Shown piece by piece: positions 26,940-36,060 of a stretch of 64,000 nucleotides of DNA. A program made the position numbers and the translations under genes. The notes below the pieces were generated by a model. It searched no databases and had not been told where the DNA came from. It saw only the letters and a list, made by a program, of their open reading frames with translations. Within the stretch, counting starts at the first letter, position 1. Each line of letters opens with the position of its first letter. This DNA comes from Mobilibacterium timonense (lineage in GTDB: Bacteria; Bacillota; Clostridia; Peptostreptococcales; Anaerovoracaceae): assembly GCF_900155555.1 (NCBI RefSeq), contig NZ_FUHN01000004.1, positions 1 through 64,000 of the forward strand, given 5' to 3'.

Positions 26940-28844
26940 TCACTTCTTTTTCTTTCTCAGGTCGGCCATCTTCCTCATCAGCGGATCCATGAAACGGTGG
27001 TAGAACCACTCTGCTTCATCATCTCCGATGAGCTCGCTCACCATCTGACAGCCGTCCAGGTTGTATTTCAGCAGCTTTTCCATCTCATCGACCGTCATCA
27101 TCCTGAGGTCCAGTAACTCGGGATCTACCGGAACGTCCGTGAGACAGTTGACCTCGAGAAAGTCACCTGGCATTTTCTTCGGTTCCCTGAGCCAGAATAC
27201 GTTTTCCACCCTGACAGCCGTATCCTCGTCGATGAACCGCGGTCCGGCGTAGACCACAGCGTTCCTGCGAAGATCGTTTCCAGAGCTTCCTGCGGAATAC
27301 TGAAGGTATGAAGGCCCGGCATCCACCCCGGTGCAGTCTCCTATCCCCTGACCGGTAGGCCCGGAATAATCGAGGCCCCATTGCCAGAGGCTGGCCCTGA
27401 TGAGCGCATCGAACTGTGTGTCCTTCAATCCCACCGGTATCTTCATGTCCTGTATCTCGAGCAGCGCCTTAACGGCTGCAGTGTGCGCGGCAACTGCAAA
27501 GGAGTCTGGCTTTCCGGTAAGGAAAGTCCTGGCCACGGTGGATGTCCCCCTCTCGTAATCCGTTCCGAAGCGAAGCATGATGGTGTTCTTTCTCCTGATG
27601 ATCTCGGTCGGCTCTCCTTCGCAGACCATGCCTTCCTCTTCCCTGAATTCTCGTAGCTTTCTGAGGATGTTCTCATCGGTGAGCTCGGTTTTATCGGCAT
27701 TGTAGAACCAGTACGTCATCTCGGCCATCACTTTTCCATCCCTGCTGCACGCAAGTGCAGAGCCAGTGACGTCGTATATGTCCTTCATTCCCCTGAAAGT
27801 CGCCACGAATCTGCTGGTGGTGGCTACCGTATTGCCCTTCACGGTGAGAAATGACATCGCCATGGCCGTGCTGCAGGCATTGCGGTCCAGGATCACGTCC
27901 TTGTTCTCAAGATCCTCCAGGAACTGATAGAACTCACCATAGTCTCTTATGGTAACGCCACGGTGGGTGAACCACCTCTTGTCCTGATTCGTCATGCTGC
28001 CGTCGTATACGAAAAGATATGCTTCATCCTGTGTCAGATAAGCATATGCCAGCGGCATGGTCCTGAAGTCGCCGCCATCCCCTCTGATGTCGAACATCCA
28101 GGCGATGTCCTCAAGATCCATCACAGGCATCCCGGCATCCGGATCTATCTGGCGCATACCAGTGCGGACATCGGCCAGCCTGTCCGTTATGATCTCCGGG
28201 GTCATGGAAACGTCTTCATAGGCTATCCTTGGCTCCTCTCCGTTGAATATCCTCAGCCTTCCCGGCTCCAGGATCTTTCTATCCTTCCATATTTCTCCCA
28301 CCAGATCCATTGCCGGGTCTATTTCAACGACGCCAAGTTCGTATGCAGGTCCGATCTCATCCAGCAGGTCATCCATGAAATCGAAGGAAAAACAACGGCC
28401 ATCCAGCCCTATGACCTGATGTCCATCGGTCAGATCGTCACCCTCCCCGTTGCCATCTGGAATTACAGACCCTGAGATGGATATCTCCCCTCTCATCACC
28501 GATTCCATGGTTGCCTGAGAAGCAGCGCGGAAGAAATCCATTATATCGGATATATCATCGGACTCATCTCCCACGATGTGAATGACAATATCAGTCCCTT
28601 TCATTGATCTGGCTGCTTCCTCTGCGTGTTCCTGGTTAGTCCAGAAATGGGCATTATTCTGGGTGACTATGAGGATGCAGTCCCTTATCCCGCATCCCGT
28701 CAGGTATTCCACCTGGCGGAAATATCCCGGCGGATACTGCGTGAGATGGTGATCCATGTTGGATACCATGTATACAGACACTTTTCTCTCACTCATCTTC
28801 TCTCTGAGTGCGTTCAGCCTCATCTCTGTGCTCGTGACCGACAC
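26940..28844 (-). CDS. M24 aminopeptidase P homologue lacking metal ligands
   Basis: A 634-residue protein with the three-part layout of large aminopeptidases P: two creatinase-like N-terminal domains and a C-terminal pita-bread domain. The alignment is clear from FDALIRASLWQWGLDY (usually LDALAR.PLW..GLDYGHGTGHGVG). Nearly all metal ligands are changed. The LLDSG Asp is LRFG, the TTDITRT Asp is TSTVART, the GTGHGVG His is PTGQGIG, the VHEGP His is VDAGP and the NEPG Glu is YAGP. Only the final Glu in RVEN remains. It is therefore probably a pseudoenzyme. The length and reading frame are intact, arguing for a retained non-catalytic role. The stop codon lies three bases from that of yprB on the opposite strand. 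Confidence 0.85.
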   Translation of the reverse strand: MSVTSTEMRLNALREKMSERKVSVYMVSNMDHHLTQYPPGYFRQVEYLTGCGIRDCILIVTQNNAHFWTNQEHAEEAARSMKGTDIVIHIVGDESDDISDIMDFFRAASQATMESVMRGEISISGSVIPDGNGEGDDLTDGHQVIGLDGRCFSFDFMDDLLDEIGPAYELGVVEIDPAMDLVGEIWKDRKILEPGRLRIFNGEEPRIAYEDVSMTPEIITDRLADVRTGMRQIDPDAGMPVMDLEDIAWMFDIRGDGGDFRTMPLAYAYLTQDEAYLFVYDGSMTNQDKRWFTHRGVTIRDYGEFYQFLEDLENKDVILDRNACSTAMAMSFLTVKGNTVATTSRFVATFRGMKDIYDVTGSALACSRDGKVMAEMTYWFYNADKTELTDENILRKLREFREEEGMVCEGEPTEIIRRKNTIMLRFGTDYERGTSTVARTFLTGKPDSFAVAAHTAAVKALLEIQDMKIPVGLKDTQFDALIRASLWQWGLDYSGPTGQGIGDCTGVDAGPSYLQYSAGSSGNDLRRNAVVYAGPRFIDEDTAVRVENVFWLREPKKMPGDFLEVNCLTDVPVDPELLDLRMMTVDEMEKLLKYNLDGCQMVSELIGDDEAEWFYHRFMDPLMRKMADLRKKKK

Positions 28845-28864
28845 TTCTGTCTCCTCCTGAATGC

Positions 28865-30217
28865 TTAGGCTTTTACTTCATAGAAATATTCTCTTCCGAA
28901 AACGTCCACCGCTATAAATGCGATATTCCCCCTCGAAATGAAACGGATATTGCTCAGGTCCCCGGTCACCGTCATCTCCGGGCCGAACGATCCGTCGTAC
29001 CACGGATCCACCATGATGTAGTCGATGAGGATCTCCGGGGCGTTCTTTATTACCTGTTCAACGAAACCCCTGTCCTTGAGCGGCACGTGGCCCTCGTCGA
29101 GGTGGGGAGTGAAAGCGCCGAGGCCGAACCGGAAAAAGCTCTTTCCATTCTCAAGCTGTTCCCGCCCCAGCTCTTCCATGACCAGGCTCCCCTGGATCCT
29201 CTCACCTTCGTCGATCCCCAGTTCCTTCATATAGGTGTAAGAGCCGCTGATCCCGCTGATACGCTTCTTGGCCATGGCAACGGCGATCTCCTCGCGGTCG
29301 CAGCCGATCCACGTCCTCCCCATGGACTGGGCCGCCTCAAGAAAGGATCCCGAGCCGCAGAAGAAGTCTGCCACCAGATCCCCCTCCCTGCTGGATGCCT
29401 CCAGTATTCGCCTCATGAGCTCCAGCGGCTTCTGTGTGGCGTATCCGGTCCTCTCGCCTGATGTCCTTCCGACCATGTCGATCGACCACACATCCTTCAT
29501 GTTCACCAGCGTGTACCATCCCCTGCTGTCCTGGAACTCCTTCACCCCCTTGAATCTGTAAGGCTTGAAGTCCCTGTTGTAGGACTTTTCCTCCGGCACC
29601 ATGAAATAGTAGTCCTTCGTCTTGCTGTACATCAGGATGGTGTCGTGCTTCCGCGAAAAATGCTTTTTTGAACTCCCCCCTGATTTGTACTTCCATATTA
29701 TCTCGTTCAGGAAGTTTCCATATCCGAAAAGCTCGTCCATTATCACCTTCACGTAATGCGCCGAATGCCAGTCCAGGTGGATATATATGGTCCCGTCATC
29801 AGACAGCAGCATCTTCATCAGGTACAGACGGCATGTCATGTTCCTGATATAGAATTCCAGACTCCTCTCGAAGGTGTCGTCATAGGCCAGATGCCTTACC
29901 TTATGGTTCTTCCCCTCTTTATCCCGGAGCTCCACAGTAGCGTCGTACTTCGCCTTCGTGAAGAAGGGAGGATCCACGTATATCAGCTTGATCTTACCCT
30001 CATATCCTCTGTCGACGAGCCAGAGCATGTAATCCAGATTGTCACCAAGTGTTATGGTGGAAAGATCTTTGCCGTCGTAGTCGAAAATGTGCTCTTCGGA
30101 TCTGTAAAAAGTTCGGAGTCCCTCGTCACCCTCTTCGCTCCTCATCTCCGAAAGGCGTTCCTCCGCCAGCACGATCCCCTGTTCGAAGCCGTGGTATAGC
30201 TGTCTCAGCTCGTTCAT
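28865..30217 (-). CDS. Orphan DNA methyltransferase (N6-adenine/N4-cytosine type)
   Basis: A 450-residue amino-methyltransferase of the beta class. The catalytic motif IV is VDPPFFTK (near residue 80) and comes before the AdoMet motif I DFFCGSGSFLEAA (near 289), and TQKPLELMRRIL sits between them. DPPF instead of DPPY is a known variant. The extra N- and C-terminal segments resemble type III Mod or solo enzymes. No restriction subunit or specificity protein is nearby, so it looks like an orphan that may mark the chromosome or protect against restriction. Its start overlaps the hslO stop by four bases (ATGA), so the two are translated together. Confidence 0.82.
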   Translation of the reverse strand: MNELRQLYHGFEQGIVLAEERLSEMRSEEGDEGLRTFYRSEEHIFDYDGKDLSTITLGDNLDYMLWLVDRGYEGKIKLIYVDPPFFTKAKYDATVELRDKEGKNHKVRHLAYDDTFERSLEFYIRNMTCRLYLMKMLLSDDGTIYIHLDWHSAHYVKVIMDELFGYGNFLNEIIWKYKSGGSSKKHFSRKHDTILMYSKTKDYYFMVPEEKSYNRDFKPYRFKGVKEFQDSRGWYTLVNMKDVWSIDMVGRTSGERTGYATQKPLELMRRILEASSREGDLVADFFCGSGSFLEAAQSMGRTWIGCDREEIAVAMAKKRISGISGSYTYMKELGIDEGERIQGSLVMEELGREQLENGKSFFRFGLGAFTPHLDEGHVPLKDRGFVEQVIKNAPEILIDYIMVDPWYDGSFGPEMTVTGDLSNIRFISRGNIAFIAVDVFGREYFYEVKA

Positions 30218-31110
30218 CTGGCATCCTCCCTGCGGGTGCTCACCTTGAGGATCTCCTTCAGCTCATCTGGAGTGAAATTATACGCCTTGTTACAGAAGTG
30301 GCACTTCACCTCTATATCCTTTCCATCGTCTATCATCTCCTGGATATCCTTCGGATCGATGGTGATCAGTGCCCTCTCGACTCTCTCCTTAGAGCAGTTG
30401 CAGTGGAATCTCACCTCTTTCCTGTCGGTGATCACCATGTCCAGGTCTCCCAGGATCTCCTTAAGTATATCCTCCGGAGTCATACCTCTGTCAAACATAG
30501 AAGTCACGGAATCGATACCGGATAATCTCTTTTCGATACTGGATATCACCTCTTCGGAGGCATCGGGCATAATCTGAATGATGAAGCCTCCTGCGTCCTT
30601 GACGTGCTGGTCGGTGTCTATCATGACCCCCAGCCCCACTGCCGACGGAGTCTGCTCTGATACAGTAAAGTAATAGGCAAGGTCGTCACCTATTTCTCCC
30701 GTCTGGAGCTCCACCTGCCCGCTGTATGGTTCCTTGAGTCCAAGGTCCATGCTGACCGTCAGAGTCCCCGCTCCGATGGCGGCTCCCACATCCAGTTTTC
30801 CCGGTCTCTTTCTCGGTATGTCGACAAAGGGCTGCATCGGGTATCCCTTTACGTTTCCGTGACTGTCTGCTGTGACCGTCAGGCCCTGGGCAGGTCCGTC
30901 ACCCCTCACCCGAAGGGTCACGATGTCGTCATCTCCCTTCATCATGGCTCCCATCATTGCACCTGCAGAAAGGAGCCTGCCGAGTCCTGCAGTGATCACC
31001 GGAAGAGTCGTATGGGCCTTCCGCGCGTATTCGACGGTGTCGGTGGTCCTGACCGCAAAAGCCCTTACCATCTCGTCGGCCGCAGTTGCCCGGATAAGAT
31101 AATCACTCAT
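30214..31110 (-). CDS. hslO: Redox-regulated chaperone Hsp33
   Basis: A 298-residue Hsp33 holdase that is switched on by oxidation and protects unfolding proteins. The zinc/redox switch is visible at the C-terminus as HCNCSKERVE (C-x-C, near 238) and CHFCNKAYN (C-x-x-C, near 270). The N-terminal domain contains ISAGAMMG-like and GNVKGYPMQPFVD stretches. Full length. The methyltransferase gene overlaps its end. Confidence 0.96.
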   Translation of the reverse strand: MSDYLIRATAADEMVRAFAVRTTDTVEYARKAHTTLPVITAGLGRLLSAGAMMGAMMKGDDDIVTLRVRGDGPAQGLTVTADSHGNVKGYPMQPFVDIPRKRPGKLDVGAAIGAGTLTVSMDLGLKEPYSGQVELQTGEIGDDLAYYFTVSEQTPSAVGLGVMIDTDQHVKDAGGFIIQIMPDASEEVISSIEKRLSGIDSVTSMFDRGMTPEDILKEILGDLDMVITDRKEVRFHCNCSKERVERALITIDPKDIQEMIDDGKDIEVKCHFCNKAYNFTPDELKEILKVSTRREDAR

Positions 31111-31201
31111 TTTTTCTTTTCCTTTCGATACGATACTATTCGATCCCAGTCTCCTGCGGCAGATACCGTCATGCGCGGTACTGCTGTCCCGGGATATCCT
31201 G

Positions 31202-31236
31202 AAAAAACAGGCCCCGGAGATCCCGGAGCCTGTTTA
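31202..31236 (-). terminator. Terminator of the P-loop protein gene
   Basis: On the minus strand AACAGGCTCCGG-GATC-TCCGGGGCCTGTT forms a long stem followed by a T-run. It lies about 35 bases beyond the stop of the 31272-31694 gene. Confidence 0.85.
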
Positions 31237-31271
31237 GCCTTATTGATTTGGTGAAGTCAGCCCTGATAAGA

Positions 31272-31694
31272 TCAGTTGAGGATCTGGCAGCCGTCAAAGT
31301 CCACGCCGATCATCTCTTCAAGTTCTGCACTTATGCTGACAACGAAGTCTATTCCGTAGTCCTTGGAAATATCCTTGATCTTGTTGATGAAGCTCGGCAG
31401 TACCTCCAGCGAGAAGTCTGCGTGCTTCATCACACCATCCAGGAAGATCGTGTCGATGTCGTTGTCGGAGCTGATGATACCGAAGATGAATCCGATGTAC
31501 TCATCCTCGTTCGTTATGTGCACGAAATCCTCCATGCATACGACCCTGATCCTGTAGTCAAGGTCATATATCAGCCGTGAGTTCTTGTTGATGAAGATGG
31601 TGCTTCCCTTTCCCTCTTCTGCACAGCTGTTGGCGAGCTGGATCATAGTCTTGGTCTTTCCGCTCCCCTTGTGTCCTACCAGTAATTTAACCAT
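31272..31694 (-). CDS. Small P-loop ATPase-like protein
   Basis: A 140-residue protein that opens MVKLLVGHKGSGKTKTMIQL, a clear Walker A motif. It has a possible Walker B at DTIFLDGVMK. Related short proteins in Clostridia are often labelled PilT-like, but there is no pilus context and the real role is unknown. The start at 31694 has AGGAGG eight bases upstream; the longer frame adds 14 residues without a ribosome site. It forms a single-gene unit with its own terminator. Confidence 0.7.
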   Translation of the reverse strand: MVKLLVGHKGSGKTKTMIQLANSCAEEGKGSTIFINKNSRLIYDLDYRIRVVCMEDFVHITNEDEYIGFIFGIISSDNDIDTIFLDGVMKHADFSLEVLPSFINKIKDISKDYGIDFVVSISAELEEMIGVDFDGCQILN

Positions 31695-31830
31695 GGCGGC
31701 TTCCTCCTTATCTTGCTTCTTGTGGGAATTATACAACAGATGATCGGGTCGTTCAACGCTATTTCATCTGCAGAGGCCCCCGCATTACCTGCATCCGGCT
31801 GCGGGACCCTTCTGCAAGTTAAGGCTTTAA

Positions 31831-33108
31831 TTACTTGTTTTCAGCTGCTTCTGCTGCCTTCTCGGCATCCAGTTCCTTTACGACCTCGTCGATCCTGTGT
31901 GCCACTTTGATGAAGTCCTCTTCCTTGTATCCTCTTGTTGTCATAGGAGCGGTTCCGATCCTCACGCCGCTGGTCTGGAATGGAGAACGCTTTTCGTTAG
32001 GGACACAGTTTTTGTTCAGTGTGATGCCGACCTCGTCCAGTCTGTTCTGGAGATCCTTTCCGCTGAACAGGTGATCGGACAAATCCAGGAGGAACAGGTG
32101 GTTGTCAGTTCCGCCGGTCACCACCTTGTATCCCATCTTCAGGAACTCGTCGCAGAATGCCTTGCAGTTCACGACCACCTGGTGTGCATACTCCTTGAAC
32201 TCAGGCTTCAGGGCCTCCTCTGCGCAGACTGCCTTTCCGGCGATGATGTGCTCCAGAGGGCCGCCCTGTGCGTATGGGAATACCGCACTGTCCACTGCCT
32301 TTGCGTACTCAGGTCTGCAGAAGATCAGTCCGCCTCTAGGTCCTCTCAGGGTCTTGTGAGTTGTTGTGGTGATGATGTCTGCGTACTCAAACGGGGAAAC
32401 GTGCTCTCCTCCGGCTACCAGTCCGGCGATGTGAGCCATGTCCACCATGAAGAGAGCTCCCACGCTGTGGGCGATCTCTGCAAACCTAGGGAAGTCGATG
32501 GTCCTGGAGTATGCGCTGGCACCTGTGAGGATCAGCTTAGGATGGAGTTCTTTTGCCTTCTTCTCAACGTCATCCATGTCGATGTATCCGTCATCTGTTA
32601 CGGAGTAGAAATGAACATCGTAGAGTGTGCCGCTGAAGTTGACGGAAGATCCGTGTGTCAGGTGACCGCCGTTGTCCAGGCTCAGGGACAGGATAGTGTC
32701 TCCAGGGTTGAGCACGGCCTTGTATGCTGCAAAGTTAGCCTGAGATCCGCTGTGAGGCTGCACGTTCACGTGATAGTCAGTGTGGAACACCTCTCTCCAC
32801 TTGTCGCAGCAGTACTCTTCCAGCTCGTCCACATATCTCGTGCCGCCGTAGTATCTGCCCTTGTTTCCGGAGTGTCTGGTCACTGGCTTCCCAGGATATC
32901 CCTCTGCGTATTTCCAGGAAAGACAGCTGCCGCATGCAGCCAGAACAGCCTCTGAACAGTAGTTCTCGGAAGCGATGAGCTCCACGTTGTTCTTCTGCCT
33001 GTTGTACTCCTTCTCCACGAGATCAGCTACAGTTGGAGAGACTTTGCGGATCTCCGCGATGTCTGTCTGGTTGTATGTGCTGCTGTCGTTGCCGTACTTG
33101 TCAAACAT
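31831..33108 (-). CDS. glyA: Serine hydroxymethyltransferase
   Basis: A 425-residue PLP enzyme converting serine and tetrahydrofolate to glycine and methylene-tetrahydrofolate. Motifs include ELIASENYCSEAVL (near 40), NVQPHSGSQANFA (near 104), VDMAHIAGL and the PLP lysine in TTTTHKTLRGPRGG (Lys near 240). The C-terminal DNHLFLLDLS and RIGTAPMTTRG are typical. A promoter-like TATAAT lies in the A+T-rich 33165-33185 region. It works with folD, 4 kb away, in one-carbon metabolism. Confidence 0.97.
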   Translation of the reverse strand: MFDKYGNDSSTYNQTDIAEIRKVSPTVADLVEKEYNRQKNNVELIASENYCSEAVLAACGSCLSWKYAEGYPGKPVTRHSGNKGRYYGGTRYVDELEEYCCDKWREVFHTDYHVNVQPHSGSQANFAAYKAVLNPGDTILSLSLDNGGHLTHGSSVNFSGTLYDVHFYSVTDDGYIDMDDVEKKAKELHPKLILTGASAYSRTIDFPRFAEIAHSVGALFMVDMAHIAGLVAGGEHVSPFEYADIITTTTHKTLRGPRGGLIFCRPEYAKAVDSAVFPYAQGGPLEHIIAGKAVCAEEALKPEFKEYAHQVVVNCKAFCDEFLKMGYKVVTGGTDNHLFLLDLSDHLFSGKDLQNRLDEVGITLNKNCVPNEKRSPFQTSGVRIGTAPMTTRGYKEEDFIKVAHRIDEVVKELDAEKAAEAAENK

Positions 33109-33272
33109 GTTGTTAACCCCATCCTTTCAGTTAAAAAAGAATTTCCTATACCTTCTTCCCAGGCATAATTTAATTCATTATATTGTATATATATTACAGC
33201 CGAAAAGACTTTTCATCAACTCGTTGACCCCATCTTCCCGGCCACAATATCATCTTCGCGGTCAGCACCGGA

Positions 33273-35957
33273 CTATTTTCCGGCCTGTGCCCTCATGGTC
33301 TCCAGTCTCTTCGTGACTGTGTCCAGCATGTCTCTGTACTTGTCGCCCTTGTCTTTCTCTTCCTGTACTACGGCCTCAGGCGCCTTGCTCACGAATCCCT
33401 TGTTTGCCAGCTTCTTCTCAACTCTGGCGACCTCTGATTCGAGCCTCTCCTGCTCCTTCTCGAGCCTCTTGATCTCCTCGTCGAAGTCCACGAGATCCTG
33501 GAGAGGGATGAGTATTTCGGCGTCCTTTACGGCCGCGGTCATCACGTCGTCCGCGGCGGTCTCCTCAACAGGGATGACCTTGATGCTGCTGATGTTAGCC
33601 ATGTTCTTGATATATCCCTGGATCTCCGGTATGACATCTGCGAGTGCGCTCGTCCTGATCTCCATGGAGAGCTTCCTGCTAGGAGCGGCATCGGCCTCAA
33701 CGCGGATCGTCCTGACCGCCTTGATGATCTCCATGGCGGTCTCGATCTTCGAAACGGCGTCATCGTAGTTCATGTCCGGATCGTACTCAGGCCAGCTGGA
33801 CCTGATGAGCAGGCTGTGCGGATTGTCCTTCGTCGCCGGCTCCTTTGGCAGGTATCCGTAGATCTCCTCCGTGATGAAAGGCATGAACGGGTGGAGCAGT
33901 TTCAGCAGATCCTTCAGGACCGCCTGGAGAACGAACCGCGCGGTCTTCTTGTCCTCCTCGTCGTTTCCGTACAGTCTGCTCTTGACCAGCTCGATGTACC
34001 AGTCGCAGTACTCGTCCCAGATGAGGTCGTACACCTTCTGGGCGGCCAGCCCCAGCTCGAACTTGTCGAGGGACTCCGTGATGTCCTTAGCGGCCTCGTT
34101 CACCCTGACGAGCATCCACTTGTCCTCGTCCCTGAGGACGGCCGTATCCCAGTCCGCCATAGGCAGGAACTGGTCGTCCTCGCCCAGGAGGTTCATGATG
34201 GTGAACCTGGATGCGTTCCACAGCTTGTTGGCGAAGTTTCTGGAGTTCTCCAGCCTGCCCGGGATGAATCTCATGTCGTTGCCCGGGGTGTTGCCCGTGC
34301 ACAGCATGAACCTGAGGGCGTCGGCTCCCACCTGGTCGATTATCTCCAGAGGATCGATGCCGTTGCCCAGGGATTTGCTCATCTTACGGCCCTGCTCGTC
34401 CCTTACCAGGCCGTGGAGGAACACGTACTCGAACGGCGCCTCTCCGGTCACTTCAAGAGCGGAGAAGGCCATCCTGATGACCCAGAAAAAGAGTATGTCG
34501 TATCCCGTCACCATCACGGACGTCGGGTAGAAATAGTCCAGTTCAGGCGTCTTGTCAGGCCAGCCGAGCGTGCTGAAAGGCCAGAGCGCCGAGCTGAACC
34601 AGGTGTCCAGTACGTCCTCGTCCTGGGTCAGGTGGGTGCACCCGCACTTAGGACACTTCTCCGGCTGCGTCGCCGAAACCACGATCTCGCCGCACTCGTC
34701 GCAGTACCATGCAGGGATCCTGTGTCCCCACCACAGCTGCCTAGAGATGCACCAGTCGTGTATATCGTAGAGCCAGTTCAGGTATATCTTCTCGAAACGA
34801 GGCGGGATGTGCTTGATATCCCCCTTCTTCGCAGCCTCGATGGCAGGCTCTGCCAGCTCCTTCATCTTAACAAACCACTGGTTGGAGATCATAGGCTCGA
34901 TGACCGTGTGGCATCTGTAGCACTCTCCGACAGGGATCACCTTGTCCTCGGTCTTCACCAGGTAGCCGGCTTCTTCCAGGTCCTTCACCCAGGCCTTTCT
35001 GCACTCGTAGCGGTCCATTCCGGCGTATTTTCCGGCCAGCTCGTTCATGGTGGCATCGTCGTTGATGCAGCTCATCACCTCGAGATCATGTCTCTGTCCG
35101 ACCTCGAAGTCGTTAGGGTCGTGGGCAGGAGTGATCTTTACGGCGCCCGTTCCCTTCTCCGGATCAGGATACTCGTCCCCGATCACCGGGATCTCACGGC
35201 CGACCAGAGGCAGGATCACCTTTTTCCCGATGAGATCCGTATATCTCTTATCGTCAGGTCTCACGGCTATCGCCACGTCTCCGAACATTGTCTCAGGACG
35301 GGAGGTAGCCACTACGATGCCCTCTCCCCCGTCAGCGGCCGGATACCTGAAGTACCAGTACTTTCCGTTTTTGTCCTCGTGCTCCACCTCTGCGTCGGAC
35401 AGGGTCGTCTTGCAGGACGGGCACCAGTTGATCAGCCTGTTTCCTTTGTAGATCAGGCCCTTGTTGTAAAGCCTGATGAAGAACTCGTTGACCGCCTTGT
35501 TGCAGCCCTCATCCATGGTGAAACGCTCTCTGCGCCAGTCGCAGGAGTCACCGAGCTTGCGGCACTGCTTCGTGATGCGTCCGCCGTATTCTTTTTTCCA
35601 GTCCCAGGCGTACTTCAGGAACTCCTCTCTCGTGAACTCCCTCTTGTCCTTGCCCGTTTCTTCCTTCAGCTTGTTGGCCACCTTGACCTCTGTGGCGATG
35701 CTGGCGTGGTCGCTGCCAGGTACCCACAGGGCGCTGTAGCCTTCCATCCTCTTGTACCGGATGAGAATATCCTGCAGAGTCTGGTCGAGGGCATGTCCCA
35801 TGTGGAGCTGGCCGGTGATGTTTGGCGGGGGCATAACGATGGTGAAAGGTTTCTTGTCTTTGTCTATTTCCGCGTTGAACGCCCCGGTATCCTCCCACAT
35901 CTCGTAGATGCGGTCCTCGAAGGATTTGGGATCATAAGTTTTGCTCAGATTCTTCAT
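33273..35957 (-). CDS. valS: Valyl-tRNA synthetase
   Basis: An 894-residue class I aminoacyl-tRNA synthetase. The HIGH box appears as PNITGQLHMGHALDQTL, the editing domain contains SRPETMFGDVAIAV, the zinc-binding Cys clusters are CDECGE and CPKCGC, and the KMSKS loop is GRKMSKSLGNGIDP. The C-terminal coiled-coil tRNA arm ends the protein (EIKRLEKEQERLESEVARVE). The start at 35957 has GGAGAGG upstream. No T-box leader is visible in the 100 bases before it, which is unusual for a Firmicute synthetase. A 779-codon frame on the opposite strand is only a shadow of its G+C-rich third positions. Confidence 0.97.
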   Translation of the reverse strand: MKNLSKTYDPKSFEDRIYEMWEDTGAFNAEIDKDKKPFTIVMPPPNITGQLHMGHALDQTLQDILIRYKRMEGYSALWVPGSDHASIATEVKVANKLKEETGKDKREFTREEFLKYAWDWKKEYGGRITKQCRKLGDSCDWRRERFTMDEGCNKAVNEFFIRLYNKGLIYKGNRLINWCPSCKTTLSDAEVEHEDKNGKYWYFRYPAADGGEGIVVATSRPETMFGDVAIAVRPDDKRYTDLIGKKVILPLVGREIPVIGDEYPDPEKGTGAVKITPAHDPNDFEVGQRHDLEVMSCINDDATMNELAGKYAGMDRYECRKAWVKDLEEAGYLVKTEDKVIPVGECYRCHTVIEPMISNQWFVKMKELAEPAIEAAKKGDIKHIPPRFEKIYLNWLYDIHDWCISRQLWWGHRIPAWYCDECGEIVVSATQPEKCPKCGCTHLTQDEDVLDTWFSSALWPFSTLGWPDKTPELDYFYPTSVMVTGYDILFFWVIRMAFSALEVTGEAPFEYVFLHGLVRDEQGRKMSKSLGNGIDPLEIIDQVGADALRFMLCTGNTPGNDMRFIPGRLENSRNFANKLWNASRFTIMNLLGEDDQFLPMADWDTAVLRDEDKWMLVRVNEAAKDITESLDKFELGLAAQKVYDLIWDEYCDWYIELVKSRLYGNDEEDKKTARFVLQAVLKDLLKLLHPFMPFITEEIYGYLPKEPATKDNPHSLLIRSSWPEYDPDMNYDDAVSKIETAMEIIKAVRTIRVEADAAPSRKLSMEIRTSALADVIPEIQGYIKNMANISSIKVIPVEETAADDVMTAAVKDAEILIPLQDLVDFDEEIKRLEKEQERLESEVARVEKKLANKGFVSKAPEAVVQEEKDKGDKYRDMLDTVTKRLETMRAQAGK

Positions 35958-36060
35958 TCGATTTCCTCTCCAGTAAAAAAATATTTTTTGCAGAGCCACA
36001 GGCCCTGTACCTCACGTTTTCGCTCCGGCGCCATCCTGCGGCCGGCGTCTTCTTCTTTTC

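Noticed and set aside
31897-32955. 352-codon + strand frame opposite glyA
   Set aside because: Antisense shadow of a clearly real SHMT gene.
33109-33272. Possible glycine or folate riboswitch before glyA
   Set aside because: The leader is short and A+T-rich, without the conserved cores of either riboswitch.
35958-36060. Possible T-box before valS
   Set aside because: No specifier loop, no T-box sequence and too little space between the genes.
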